Part shown: positions 26,896 to 39,064 of the stretch, piece after piece | Numbering within the stretch: the first letter of the stretch is position 1 | Layout of the letters: each line of letters starts with the position of its first letter | NCBI GenBank assembly: GCA_030435675.1 | Contig: JAUCMV010000006.1 | Span: 482,291 to 546,290, forward strand | Length of the DNA: 64,000 nucleotides | Direction of reading: 5' to 3' | From: Steinernema hermaphroditum | Taxonomy: Eukaryota; Nematoda; Chromadorea; Rhabditida; Steinernematidae | Made by a program: the position numbers and the translations under genes | Notes under the pieces: generated by a model | Seen by the model: only the letters and a program-made list of their open reading frames with translations | Databases searched by the model: none | Told to the model about the DNA's origin: nothing

Positions 26896-29800
26896 CAATT
26901 CGAGACAGCAGGGCCCTTGCTCATACCAAATGCTCTGCATCTGACCCTCCTGCTCCAAAGTACCATATCATTTTTATGATTGGATCTTGTAGAACTGCAC
27001 GAGCCTGATCGAACGCGCCTATTCCCGTTTGGATTACTGTGGACTATCTTAGTTTCCTGCAAAACTTTCAATTCGAGACAGTTAGGGCCTTGTTCATACA
27101 AAGAGTTATGCATCTGACCCCCTCGGCTCCAAATCCATTATTTTTATGATTGGATCTTGTAGAACTGCACGAGCCTGATCGAACGCGCCTACTCTCGTTG
27201 GATTTCCTGCGGACTATCTTAGTTTCCTGCAAAACTTTCAATTCGAGACAGCAGGGCCCTTGCTCATACCAAATGCTCTGCATCTGACCCTCCTGCTCCA
27301 AAGTACCATATCATTTTTATGATTGGATCTTGTAGAACTGCACGAGCCTGATCGAACGCGCCTATTCCCGTTGGGATTACTGTGGACTATCTCAGTTTCC
27401 TGCAAAACTTTCAATTGGAGACAGATAGGGCCTTGCTCATACCAAAAGCTCTGCATCTGACCCTCCTGCTCCAAAGTACCATATCATTTTTATGATTGGA
27501 TCTTGTAGAACTGCACGAGCCTGATCGAACGCGCCTACTCGCGTTGGATTTCCTGCGGACTATCTTAGTTTCCTGCAAAACTTTCAATTCGAGACAGTTA
27601 GGGCCTTGTTCATACAAAGAGTTATGCATCTGACCCCTCGGCTCCAATTTTTATGATTGGATCTTGTAGAACTGCACGAGCCTGATCGAACGCGCCTACT
27701 CTCGTTGGATTTCCTGCGGACTATCTTAGTTTCCTGCAAAACTTTCAATTCGAGACAGCAGGGCCCTTGCTCATACCAAATGCTCTGCATCTGACCCTCC
27801 TGCTCCAAAGTACCATATCATTTTTATGATTGGATCTTGTAGAACTGCACGAGCCTGATCGAACGCGCCTATTCCCGTTGGGATTACTGTGGACTATCTC
27901 AGTTTCCTGCAAAACTTTCAATTGGAGACAGATAGGGCCTTGCTCATACCAAAAGCTCTGCATCTGACCCTCCTGCTCCAAAGTACCATATCATTTTTAT
28001 GATTGGATCTTGTAGAACTGCACGAGCCTGATCGAACGCGCCTACTCGCGTTGGATTTCCTGCGGACTATCTTAGTTTCCTGCAAAACTTTCAATTCGAG
28101 ACAGCAGGGCCCTTGCTCATACCAAATGCTCTGCATCTGACCCTCCTGCTCCAAAGTACCATATCATTTTTATGATTGGATCTTGTAGAACTGCACGAGC
28201 CTGATCGAACGCGCCTATTCCCGTTGGGATTACTGTGGACTATCTTAGTTTCCTGCAAAACTTTCAATTCGAGACAGCAGGGCCCTTGCTCATACCAAAT
28301 GCTCTGCATCTGACCCTCCTGCTCCAAAGTACCATATCATTTTTATGATTGGATCTTGTAGAACTGCACGAGCCTGATCGAACGCGCCTATCCCCGTTGG
28401 GATTACTGTGGACTATCTCAGTTTCCTGCAAAACTTTCAATTGGAGACAGATAGGGCCTTGCTCATACCAAAAGCTCTGCATCTGACCCTCCTGCTCCAA
28501 AGTACCATATCATTTTTATGATTGGATCTTGTAGAACTGCACGAGCCTGATCGAACGCGCCTATTCCCGTTGGGATTACTGTGGACTATCTTAGTTTCCT
28601 GCAAAACTTTCAATTCGAGACAGTTAGGGCCTTGTTCATACAAAGAGTTATGCATCTGACCCTCCTGCTCCGCTCCATATCATTTTTATGATTGGATCTT
28701 GTAGAATTGCACGAGCCTGATCAAACGCGCCTACTCTCGTTGGATTTCCTGCGGACTATCTTAGTTTCCTGCAAAACTTTCAATTCGAGACAGCAGGGCC
28801 CTTGCTCATACCAAATGCTCTGCATCTGACCCTCCTGCTCCAAAGTACCATATCATTTTTATGATTGGATCTTGTAGAACTGCACGAGCCTGATCGAACG
28901 CGCCTATTCCCGTTTGGATTACTGTGGACTATCTTAGTTTCCTGCAAAACTTTCAATTCGAGACAGTTAGGGCCTTGTTCATACAAAGAGTTATGCATCT
29001 GACCCCCCTCCGCTCCATTATTTTTATGATTGGATCTTGTAGAATTGCACGAGCCTGATCAAACGCGCCTACTCTCGTTGGATTTCCTGCGGACTATCTT
29101 AGTTTCCTGCAAAACTTTCAATTCGAGACAGCAGGGCCCTTGCTCATACCAAATGCTCTGCATCTGACCCTCCTGCTCCAAAGTACCATATCATTTTTAT
29201 GATTGGATCTTGTAGAACTGCACGAGCCTGATCGAACGCGCCTATTCCCGTTGGGATTACTGTGGACTATCTCAGTTTCCTGCAAAACTTTCAATTGGAG
29301 ACAGATAGGGCCTTGCTCATACCAAAAGCTCTGCATCTGACCCTCCTGCTCCAAAGTACCATATCATTTTTATGATTGGATCTTGTAGAACTGCACGAGC
29401 CTGATCGAACGCGCCTACTCTCGTTGGATTTCCTGCGGACTATCTTAGTTTCCTGCAAAACTTTCAATTCGAGACAGCAGGGCCCTTGCTCATACCAAAT
29501 GCTCTGCATCTGACCCTCCTGCTCCAAAGTACCATATCATTTTTATGATTGGATCTTGTAGAACTGCACGAGCCTGATCGAACGCGCCTATTCCCGTTTG
29601 GATTACTGTGGACTATCTTAGTTTCCTGCAAAACTTTCAATTCGAGACAGTTAGGGCCTTGTTCATACAAAGAGTTATGCATCTGACCCTCCTCGGCTCC
29701 AATTTTTATGATTGGATCTTGTAGAACTGCACGAGCCTGATCGAACGCGCCTACTCTCGTTGGATTTCCTGCGGACTATCTTAGTTTCCTGCAAAACTTT

Positions 29801-31223
29801 CAATTCGAGACAGCAGGGCCCTTGCTCATACCAAATGCTCTGCATCTGACCCTCCTGCTCCAAAGTACCATATCATTTTTATGATTGGATCTTGTAGAAC
29901 TGCACGAGCCTGATCGAACGCGCCTATTCCCGTTGGGATTACTGTGGACTATCTCAGTTTCCTGCAAAACTTTCAATTGGAGACAGATAGGGCCTTGCTC
30001 ATACCAAAAGCTCTGCATCTGACCCTCCTGCTCCAAAGTACCATATCATTTTTATGATTGGATCTTGTAGAACTGCACGAGCCTGATCGAACGCGCCTAC
30101 TCGCGTTGGATTTCCTGCGGACTATCTTAGTTTCCTGCAAAACTTTCAATTCGAGACAGTTAGGGCCTTGTTCATACAAAGAGTTATGCATCTGACCCCC
30201 CTCGGCTCCATATATTTTTATGATTGGATCTTGTAGAACTGCACGAGCCTGATCGAACGCGCCTACTCTCGTTGGATTTCCTGCGGACTATCTTAGTTTC
30301 CTGCAAAACTTTCAATTCGAGACAGCAGGGCCCTTGCTCATACCAAATGCTCTGCATCTGACCCTCCTGCTCCAAAGTACCATATCATTTTTATGATTGG
30401 ATCTTGTAGAACTGCACGAGCCTGATCGAACGCGCCTATTCCCGTTGGGATTACTGTGGACTATCTCAGTTTCCTGCAAAACTTTCAATTGGAGACAGAT
30501 AGGGCCTTGCTCATACCAAAAGCTCTGCATCTGACCCTCCTGCTCCAAAGTACCATATCATTTTTATGATTGGATCTTGTAGAACTGCACGAGCCTGATC
30601 GAACGCGCCTACTCGCGTTGGATTTCCTGCGGACTATCTTAGTTTCCTGCAAAACTTTCAATTCGAGACAGCAGGGCCCTTGCTCATACCAAATGCTCTG
30701 CATCTGACCCTCCTGCTCCAAAGTACCATATCATTTTTATGATTGGATCTTGTAGAACTGCACGAGCCTGATCGAACGCGCCTATTCCCGTTGGGATTAC
30801 TGTGGACTATCTTAGTTTCCTGCAAAACTTTCAATTCGAGACAGCAGGGCCCTTGCTCATACCAAATGCTCTGCATCTGACCCTCCTGCTCCAAAGTACC
30901 ATATCATTTTTATGATTGGATCTTGTAGAACTGCACGAGCCTGATCGAACGCGCCTACTCCCCGTTGGGATTACTGTGGACTATCTCAGTTTCCTGCAAA
31001 ACTTTCAATTGGAGACAGATAGGGCCTTGCTCATACCAAAAGCTCTGCATCTGACCCTCCTGCTCCAAAGTACCATATCATTTTTATGATTGGATCTTGT
31101 AGAACTGCACGAGCCTGATCGAACGCGCCTATTCCCGTTGGGATTACTGTGGACTATCTTAGTTTCCTGCAAAACTTTCAATTCGAGACAGTTAGGGCCT
31201 TGTTCATACAAAGAGTTATGCAT
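25691..31223 (+). repeat. Long-range duplicated blocks with offsets 4282 and 2567 bp
   Basis: The variant tactcgcgttggatttcc (usual tactctcg) has its gcg at 25821, 27541, 28048, 30103 and 30615. The offsets 25821 to 30103 (4282 bp) and 28048 to 30615 (2567 bp) also align the flanking monomers in order: about 25.7-26.2 kb matches 29.97-30.5 kb, and about 27.7-28.7 kb matches 30.3-31.2 kb. These are multi-kilobase copies inside the array, nested on the local three-monomer periodicity. Boundaries are approximate. Confidence 0.75.
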
Positions 31224-34200
31224 CTGACCCCCCTCCGCTCCAATTTTTATGATTGGATCTTGTAGAATTGCACGAGCCTGATCAAACGCGCCTACTCTCG
31301 TTGGATTTCCTGCGGACTATCTTAGTTTCCTGCAAAACTTTCAATTCGAGACAGCAGGGCCCTTGCTCATACCAAATGCTCTGCATCTGACCCTCCTGCT
31401 CCAAAGTACCATATCATTTTTATGATTGGATCTTGTAGAACTGCACGAGCCTGATCGAACGCGCCTATTCCCGTTGGGATTACTGTGGACTATCTTAGTT
31501 TCCTGCAAAACTTTCAATTCGAGACAGTTAGGGCCTTGTTCATACAAAGAGTTATGCATCTGACCCTCCCTCCGCTCCATATATTTTTATGATTGGATCT
31601 TGTAGAACTGCACGAGCCTGATCGAACGCGCCTACTCTCGTTGGATTTCCTGCGGACTATCTTAGTTTCCTGCAAAACTTTCAATTCGAGACAGACAGGG
31701 CCTTGCTCATACCAAAAGCTCTGCATCTGACCCTCCTGCTCCAAAGTACCATAGCATTTTTATGATTGGATCTTGTAGAACTGCACGAGCCTGATCGAAC
31801 GCGCCTACTCTCGTTGGATTTCCTGCGGACTATCTTAGTTTCCTGCAAAACTTTCAATTCGAGACAGCAGGGCCCTTGCTCATACCAAATGCTCTGCATC
31901 TGACCCTCCTGCTCCAAAGTACCATATCATTTTTATGATTGGATCTTGTAGAACTGCACGAGCCTGATCGAACGCGCCTACTCTCGTTGGATTTCCTGCG
32001 GACTATCTTAGTTTCCTGCAAAACTTTCAATTCGAGACAGCAGGGCCCTTGCTCATACCAAATGCTCTGCATCTGACCCTCCTGCTCCAAAGTACCATAT
32101 CATTTTTATGATTGGATCTTGTAGAACTGCACGAGCCTGATCGAACGCGCCTATTCCCGTTGGGATTACTGTGGACTATCTCAGTTTCCTGCAAAACTTT
32201 CAATTGGAGACAGATAGGGCCTTGCTCATACCAAAAGCTCTGCATCTGACCCTCCTGCTCCAAAGTACCATATCATTTTTATGATTGGATCTTGTAGAAC
32301 TGCACGAGCCTGATCGAACGCGCCTATTCCCGTTTGGATTACTGTGGACTATCTTAGTTTCCTGCAAAACTTTCAATTCGAGACAGTTAGGGCCTTGTTC
32401 ATACAAAGAGTTATGCATCTGACCCCCTCGGCTCCATATTTTTATGATTGGATCTTGTAGAACTGCACGAGCCTGATCGAACGCGCCTACTCTCGTTGGA
32501 TTTCCTGCGGACTATCTTAGTTTCCTGCAAAACTTTCAATTCGAGACAGCAGGGCCCTTGCTCATACCAAATGCTCTGCATCTGACCCTCCTGCTCCAAA
32601 GTACCATATCATTTTTATGATTGGATCTTGTAGAACTGCACGAGCCTGATCGAACGCGCCTATTCCCGTTGGGATTACTGTGGACTATCTCAGTTTCCTG
32701 CAAAACTTTCAATTGGAGACAGATAGGGCCTTGCTCATACCAAAAGCTCTGCATCTGACCCTCCTGCTCCAAAGTACCATATCATTTTTATGATTGGATC
32801 TTGTAGAACTGCACGAGCCTGATCGAACGCGCCTATTCCCGTTGGGATTTACTGTGGACTATCTTAGTTTCCTGCAAAACTTTCAATTCGAGACAGTTAG
32901 GGCCTTGTTCATACAAAGAGTTATGCATCTGACCCCCCTCCGGCTCCAATTTTTATGATTGGATCTTGTAGAACTGCACGAGCCTGATCGAACGCGCCTA
33001 CTCTCGTTGGATTTCCTGCGGACTATCTTAGTTTCCTGCAAAACTTTCAATTCGAGACAGCAGGGCCCTTGCTCATACCAAATGCTCTGCATCTGACCCT
33101 CCTGCTCCAAAGTACCATATCATTTTTATGATTGGATCTTGTAGAACTGCACGAGCCTGATCGAACGCGCCTATTCCCGTTGGGATTACTGTGGACTATC
33201 TCAGTTTCCTGCAAAACTTTCAATTGGAGACAGATAGGGCCTTGCTCATACCAAAAGCTCTGCATCTGACCCTCCTGCTCCAAAGTACCATATCATTTTT
33301 ATGATTGGATCTTGTAGAACTGCACGAGCCTGATCGAACGCGCCTATTCCCGTTGGGATTTACTGTGGACTATCTTAGTTTCCTGCAAAACTTTCAATTC
33401 GAGACAGTTAGGGCCCTTGTTCATACCAAAAGCTCTGCATCTGACCCCTCCTGCTCCAAAGTACCATATCATTTTTATGATTGGATCTTGTAGAACTGCA
33501 CGAGCCTGATCGAACGCGCCTACTCTCGTTGGATTTCCTGCGGACTATCTTAGTTTCCTGCAAAACTTTCAATTCGAGACAGTTAGGGCCTTGTTCATAC
33601 AAAGAGTTATGCATCTGACCCCTCCGCTCCATATTTTTATGATTGGATCTTGTAGAACTGCACGAGCCTGATCGAACGCGCCTACTCTCGTTGGATTTCC
33701 TGCGGACTATCTTAGTTTCCTGCAAAACTTTCAATTCGAGACAGCAGGGCCCTTGCTCATACCAAATGCTCTGCATCTGACCCTCCTGCTCCAAAGTACC
33801 ATATCATTTTTATGATTGGATCTTGTAGAACTGCACGAGCCTGATCGAACGCGCCTATTCCCGTTGGGATTACTGTGGACTATCTCAGTTTCCTGCAAAA
33901 CTTTCAATTGGAGACAGATAGGGCCTTGCTCATACCAAAAGCTCTGCATCTGACCCTCCTGCTCCAAAGTACCATATCATTTTTATGATTGGATCTTGTA
34001 GAACTGCACGAGCCTGATCGAACGCGCCTATTCCCGTTGGGATTACTGTGGACTATCTTAGTTTCCTGCAAAACTTTCAATTCGAGACAGTTAGGGCCTT
34101 GTTCATACAAAGAGTTATGCATCTGACCCCTCCGCTCCAATTTTTATGATTGGATCTTGTAGAATTGCACGAGCCTGATCAAACGCGCCTACTCTCGTTG

Positions 34201-34346
34201 GATTTCCTGCGGACTATCTTAGTTTCCTGCAAAACTTTCAATTCGAGACAGCAGGGCCCTTGCTCATACCAAATGCTCTGCATCTGACCCTCCCTGCTCC
34301 AAAGTACCATATCATTTTTATGATTGGATCTTGCTAGAACTGCACG

Positions 34347-34846
34347 NNNNNNNNNNNNNNNNNNNNNNNNNNNNNNNNNNNNNNNNNNNNNNNNNNNNNN
34401 NNNNNNNNNNNNNNNNNNNNNNNNNNNNNNNNNNNNNNNNNNNNNNNNNNNNNNNNNNNNNNNNNNNNNNNNNNNNNNNNNNNNNNNNNNNNNNNNNNNN
34501 NNNNNNNNNNNNNNNNNNNNNNNNNNNNNNNNNNNNNNNNNNNNNNNNNNNNNNNNNNNNNNNNNNNNNNNNNNNNNNNNNNNNNNNNNNNNNNNNNNNN
34601 NNNNNNNNNNNNNNNNNNNNNNNNNNNNNNNNNNNNNNNNNNNNNNNNNNNNNNNNNNNNNNNNNNNNNNNNNNNNNNNNNNNNNNNNNNNNNNNNNNNN
34701 NNNNNNNNNNNNNNNNNNNNNNNNNNNNNNNNNNNNNNNNNNNNNNNNNNNNNNNNNNNNNNNNNNNNNNNNNNNNNNNNNNNNNNNNNNNNNNNNNNNN
34801 NNNNNNNNNNNNNNNNNNNNNNNNNNNNNNNNNNNNNNNNNNNNNN
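34347..34846. other. Assembly gap 1, exactly 500 N
   Basis: A run of 500 N separates two stretches of the same satellite in the same orientation. A round length of 500 is a placeholder, so the real distance is unknown. The last 60 bases before it carry two one-base insertions not seen elsewhere (tccctgctcc at 34291 and ttgctagaac at 34331), typical of a low-quality contig end. Reading frames that run through the N are meaningless. Confidence 0.99.
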
Positions 34847-37800
34847 ACCATATCATTTTTATGATTGGATCTTGTAGAACTGCACGAGCCTGATCGAACG
34901 CGCCTACTCTCGTTGGATTTCCTGTGGACTATCTTAGTTTCCTGCAAAACTTTCAATTCGAGACAGTTAGGGCCTTGTTCATACAAAGAGTTATGCATCT
35001 GACCCCTCCGCTCCACCATATTTTTATGATTGGATCTTGTAGAACTGCACGAGCCTGATCGAACGCGCCTACTCTCGTTGGATTTCCTGCGGACTATCTT
35101 AGTTTCCTGCAAAACTTTCAATTCGAGACAGATAGGGCCTTGCTCATACCAAAAGCTCTGCATCTGACCCTCCTGCTCCAAAGTACCATAGCATTTTTAT
35201 GATTGGATCTTGTAGAACTGCACGAGCCTGATCGAACGCGCCTACTCTCGTTGGATTTCCTGCGGACTATCTTAGTTTCCTGCAAAACTTTCAATTCGAG
35301 ACAGTTGAGGCCTTGTTCATACCAAAAGCTCTGCATCTGACCCTCCTGCTCCAAAGTACCATAGCATTTTTATGATTGGATCTTGTAGAACTGCACGAGC
35401 CTGATCGAACGCGCCTACTCTCGTTGGATTTCCTGCGGACTATCTTAGTTTCCTGCAAAACTTTCAATTCGAGACAGATAGGGCCTTGCTCATACCAAAA
35501 GCTCTGCATCTGACCCTCCTGCTCCAAAGTACCATAGCATTTTTATGATTGGATCTTGTAGAACTGCACGAGCCTGATCGAACGCGCCTACTCTCGTTGG
35601 ATTTCCTGTGGACTATCTTAGTTTCCTGCAAAACTTTCAATTCGAGACAGTTAGGGCCTTGTTCATACAAAGAGTTATGCATCTGACCCCTCCGCTCCAC
35701 CATAATTTTTATGATTGGATCTTGTAGAACTGCACGAGCCTGATCGAACGCGCCTACTCTCGTTCGATTTCCTGCGGACTATCTTAGTTTCCTGCAAAAC
35801 TTTTAATTCGAGACAGCAGGGCCCTTGCTCATACCAAATGCTCTGCATCTGACCTTCCTGCTCCAAAGTACCATATCATTTTTATGATTGGATCTTGTAG
35901 AACTGCACGAGCCTGATCGAACGCGCCTATTCCCGTTGGGATTACTGTGGACTATCTTAGTTTCCTGCAAAACTTTCAATTCGAGACAGCAGGGCCCTTG
36001 CTCATACCAAATGCTCTGCATCTGACCCTCCTGCTCCAAAGTACCATATCATTTTTATGATTGGATCTTGTAGAACTGCACGAGCCTGATCGAACGCGCC
36101 TACTCTCGTTGGATTTCCTGCGGACTATCTTAGTTTCCTGCAAAACTTTCAATTCGAGACAGATAGGGCCTTGCTCATACCAAAAGCTCTGCATCTGACC
36201 CTCCTGCTCCAAAGTACCATAGCATTTTTATGATTGGATCTTGTAGAACTGCACGAGCCTGATCGAACGCGCCTACTCTCGTTGGATTTCCTGCGGACTA
36301 TCTTAGTTTCCTGCAAAACTTTCAATTCGAGACAGTTGAGGCCTTGTTCATACCAAAAGCTCTGCATCTGACCCTCCTGCTCCAAAGTACCATAGCATTT
36401 TTATGATTGGATCTTGTAGAACTGCACGAGCCTGATCGAACGCGCCTACTCTCGTTGGATTTCCTGCGGACTATCTTAGTTTCCTGCAAAACTTTCAATT
36501 CGAGACAGATAGGGCCTTGCTCATACCAAAAGCTCTGCATCTGACCCTCCTGCTCCAAAGTACCATAGCATTTTTATGATTGGATCTTGTAGAACTGCAC
36601 GAGCCTGATCGAACGCGCCTACTCTCGTTGGATTTCCTGCGGACTATCTTAGTTTCCTGCAAAACTTTCAATTCGAGACAGTTGAGGCCTTGTTCATACC
36701 AAAAGCTCTGCATCTGACCCTCCTGCTCCAAAGTACCATAGCATTTTTATGATTGGATCTTGTAGAACTGCACGAGCCTGATCGAACGCGCCTACTCTCG
36801 TTGGATTTCCTGCGGACTATCTTAGTTTCCTGCAAAACTTTCAATTCGAGACAGATAGGGCCTTGCTCATACCAAAAGCTCTGCATCTGACCCTCCTGCT
36901 CCAAAGTACCATAGCATTTTTATGATTGGATCTTGTAGAACTGCACGAGCCTGATCGAACGCGCCTACTCTCGTTGGATTTCCTGTGGACTATCTTAGTT
37001 TCCTGCAAAACTTTCAATTCGAGACAGTTAGGGCCTTGTTCATACAAAGAGTTATGCATCTGACCCCTCCGCTCCAGTCCATATCATTTTTATGATTGGA
37101 TCTTGTAGAACTGCACGAGCCTGATCGAACGCGCCTACTCTCGTTCGATTTCCTGCGGACTATCTTAGTTTCCTGCAAAACTTTTAATTCGAGACAGCAG
37201 GGCCCTTGCTCATACCAAATGCTCTGCATCTGACCTTCCTGCTCCAAAGTACCATATCATTTTTATGATTGGATCTTGTAGAACTGCACGAGCCTGATCG
37301 AACGCGCCTATTCCCGTTGGGATTACTGTGGACTATCTTAGTTTCCTGCAAAACTTTCAATTCGAGACAGCAGGGCCCTTGCTCATACCAAATGCTCTGC
37401 ATCTGACCCTCCTGCTCCAAAGTACCATATCATTTTTATGATTGGATCTTGTAGAACTGCACGAGCCTGATCGAACGCGCCTACTCTCGTTGGATTTCCT
37501 GCGGACTATCTTAGTTTCCTGCAAAACTTTCAATTCGAGACAGATAGGGCCTTGCTCATACCAAAAGCTCTGCATCTGACCCTCCTGCTCCAAAGTACCA
37601 TAGCATTTTTATGATTGGATCTTGTAGAACTGCACGAGCCTGATCGAACGCGCCTACTCTCGTTGGATTTCCTGCGGACTATCTTAGTTTCCTGCAAAAC
37701 TTTCAATTCGAGACAGTTGAGGCCTTGTTCATACCAAAAGCTCTGCATCTGACCCTCCTGCTCCAAAGTACCATAGCATTTTTATGATTGGATCTTGTAG

Positions 37801-39064
37801 AACTGCACGAGCCTGATCGAACGCGCCTACTCTCGTTGGATTTCCTGCGGACTATCTTAGTTTCCTGCAAAACTTTCAATTCGAGACAGATAGGGCCTTG
37901 CTCATACCAAAAGCTCTGCATCTGACCCTCCTGCTCCAAAGTACCATAGCATTTTTATGATTGGATCTTGTAGAACTGCACGAGCCTGATCGAACGCGCC
38001 TACTCTCGTTGGATTTCCTGTGGACTATCTTAGTTTCCTGCAAAACTTTCAATTCGAGACAGTTAGGGCCTTGTTCATACAAAGAGTTATGCATCTGACC
38101 CCTCCGCTCCATCTCATTTTTATGATTGGATCTTGTAGAACTGCACGAGCCTGATCGAACGCGCCTACTCTCGTTGGATTTTCTGCGGACTATCTTAGTT
38201 TCCTGCAAAACTTTTAATTCGAGACAGCAGGGCCCTTGCTCATACCAAATGCTCTGCATCTGACCTTCCTGCTCCAAAGTACCATATCATTTTTATGATT
38301 TGATCTTGTAGAACTGCACGAGCCTGATCGAACGCGCCTATTCCCGTTGGGATTACTGTGGACTATCTCAGTTTCCTGCAAAACTTTCAATTGGAGACAG
38401 ATAGGGCCTTGCTCATACCAAAAGCTCTGCATCTGACCCTCCTGCTCCAAAGTACCATATCATTTTTATGATTGGATCTTGTAGAACTGCACGAGCCTGA
38501 TCGAACGCGCCTACTCTCGTTGGATTTCCTGTGGACTATCTTAGTTTCCTGCAAAACTTTCAATTCGAGACAGTTAGGGCCTTGCTCATACCAAATGCTC
38601 TGCATCTGACCTTCCTGCTCCAAAGTACCATATCATTTTTATGATTTGATCTTGTAGAACTGCACGAGCCTGATCGAACGCGCCTATTCCCGTTGGGATT
38701 ACTGTGGACTATCTCAGTTTCCTGCAAAACTTTCAATTGGAGACAGATAGGGCATTGCTCATACCAAAAGCTCTGCATCTGACCCTCCTGCTCCAAAGTA
38801 CCATATCATTTTTATGATTGGATCTTGTAGAACTGCACGAGCCTGATCGAACGCGCCTACTCTCGTTGGATTTCCTGCGGACTATCTTAGTTTCCTGCAA
38901 AACTTTCAATTCGAGACAGATAGGGCCTTGCTCATACCAAAAGCTCTGCATCTGACCCTCCTGCTCCAAAGTACCATAGCATTTTTATGATTGGATCTTG
39001 TAGAACTGCACGAGCCTGATCGAACGCGCCTACTCTCGTTGGATTTCCTGCGGACTATCTTAGT
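34847..39064 (+). repeat. Satellite array, zone 3: gttgaggcc dimers and a 1381-bp higher-order repeat
   Basis: Forward-orientation monomers, mostly B-type. The private variant gacagttgaggccttg occurs at 35304, 36335, 36681 and 37716, with a fifth copy at 39092 just beyond this zone. It alternates with a gacagatagggccttg unit, forming dimers of 346 bp. A larger block starting near 35803 recurs 1381 bp later near 37184, with the same order of at least four units. Short units carry odd junctions such as gctccaccataattttt near 35695 and gctccagtccatatc near 37074. The variant cttttaattcg (usual ctttcaattcg) is also concentrated here and just downstream. Confidence 0.93.

Larger units (their letters stand above)
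11464..34346 (+). repeat. Satellite array, zone 2: mixed 173-bp and 161-bp monomers with higher-order repeats
   Basis: About 134 forward-orientation monomers. Full-length units often carry gacagcagggcccttgctc with accaaatgctctg, a subtype hardly seen in zone 1. Short units with gttatgcat recur every few monomers. A third marked unit has ctcagtttcc and caattggagac instead of cttagtttcc and caattcgagac. Typical order in the second half is short, caattggagac type, aaatgctctg type, giving repeats of about 507-521 bp, with longer versions of 684, 854-856 and 1031 bp where extra units are inserted. The zone ends in an N-gap. No non-satellite sequence was found. Confidence 0.96.

Noticed and set aside
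34179..35181. Long frames spanning the N-gaps at 34347-34846 and 55284-55783
   Set aside because: They are open only because N is translated as unknown residue; there is no sequence evidence in the gap.
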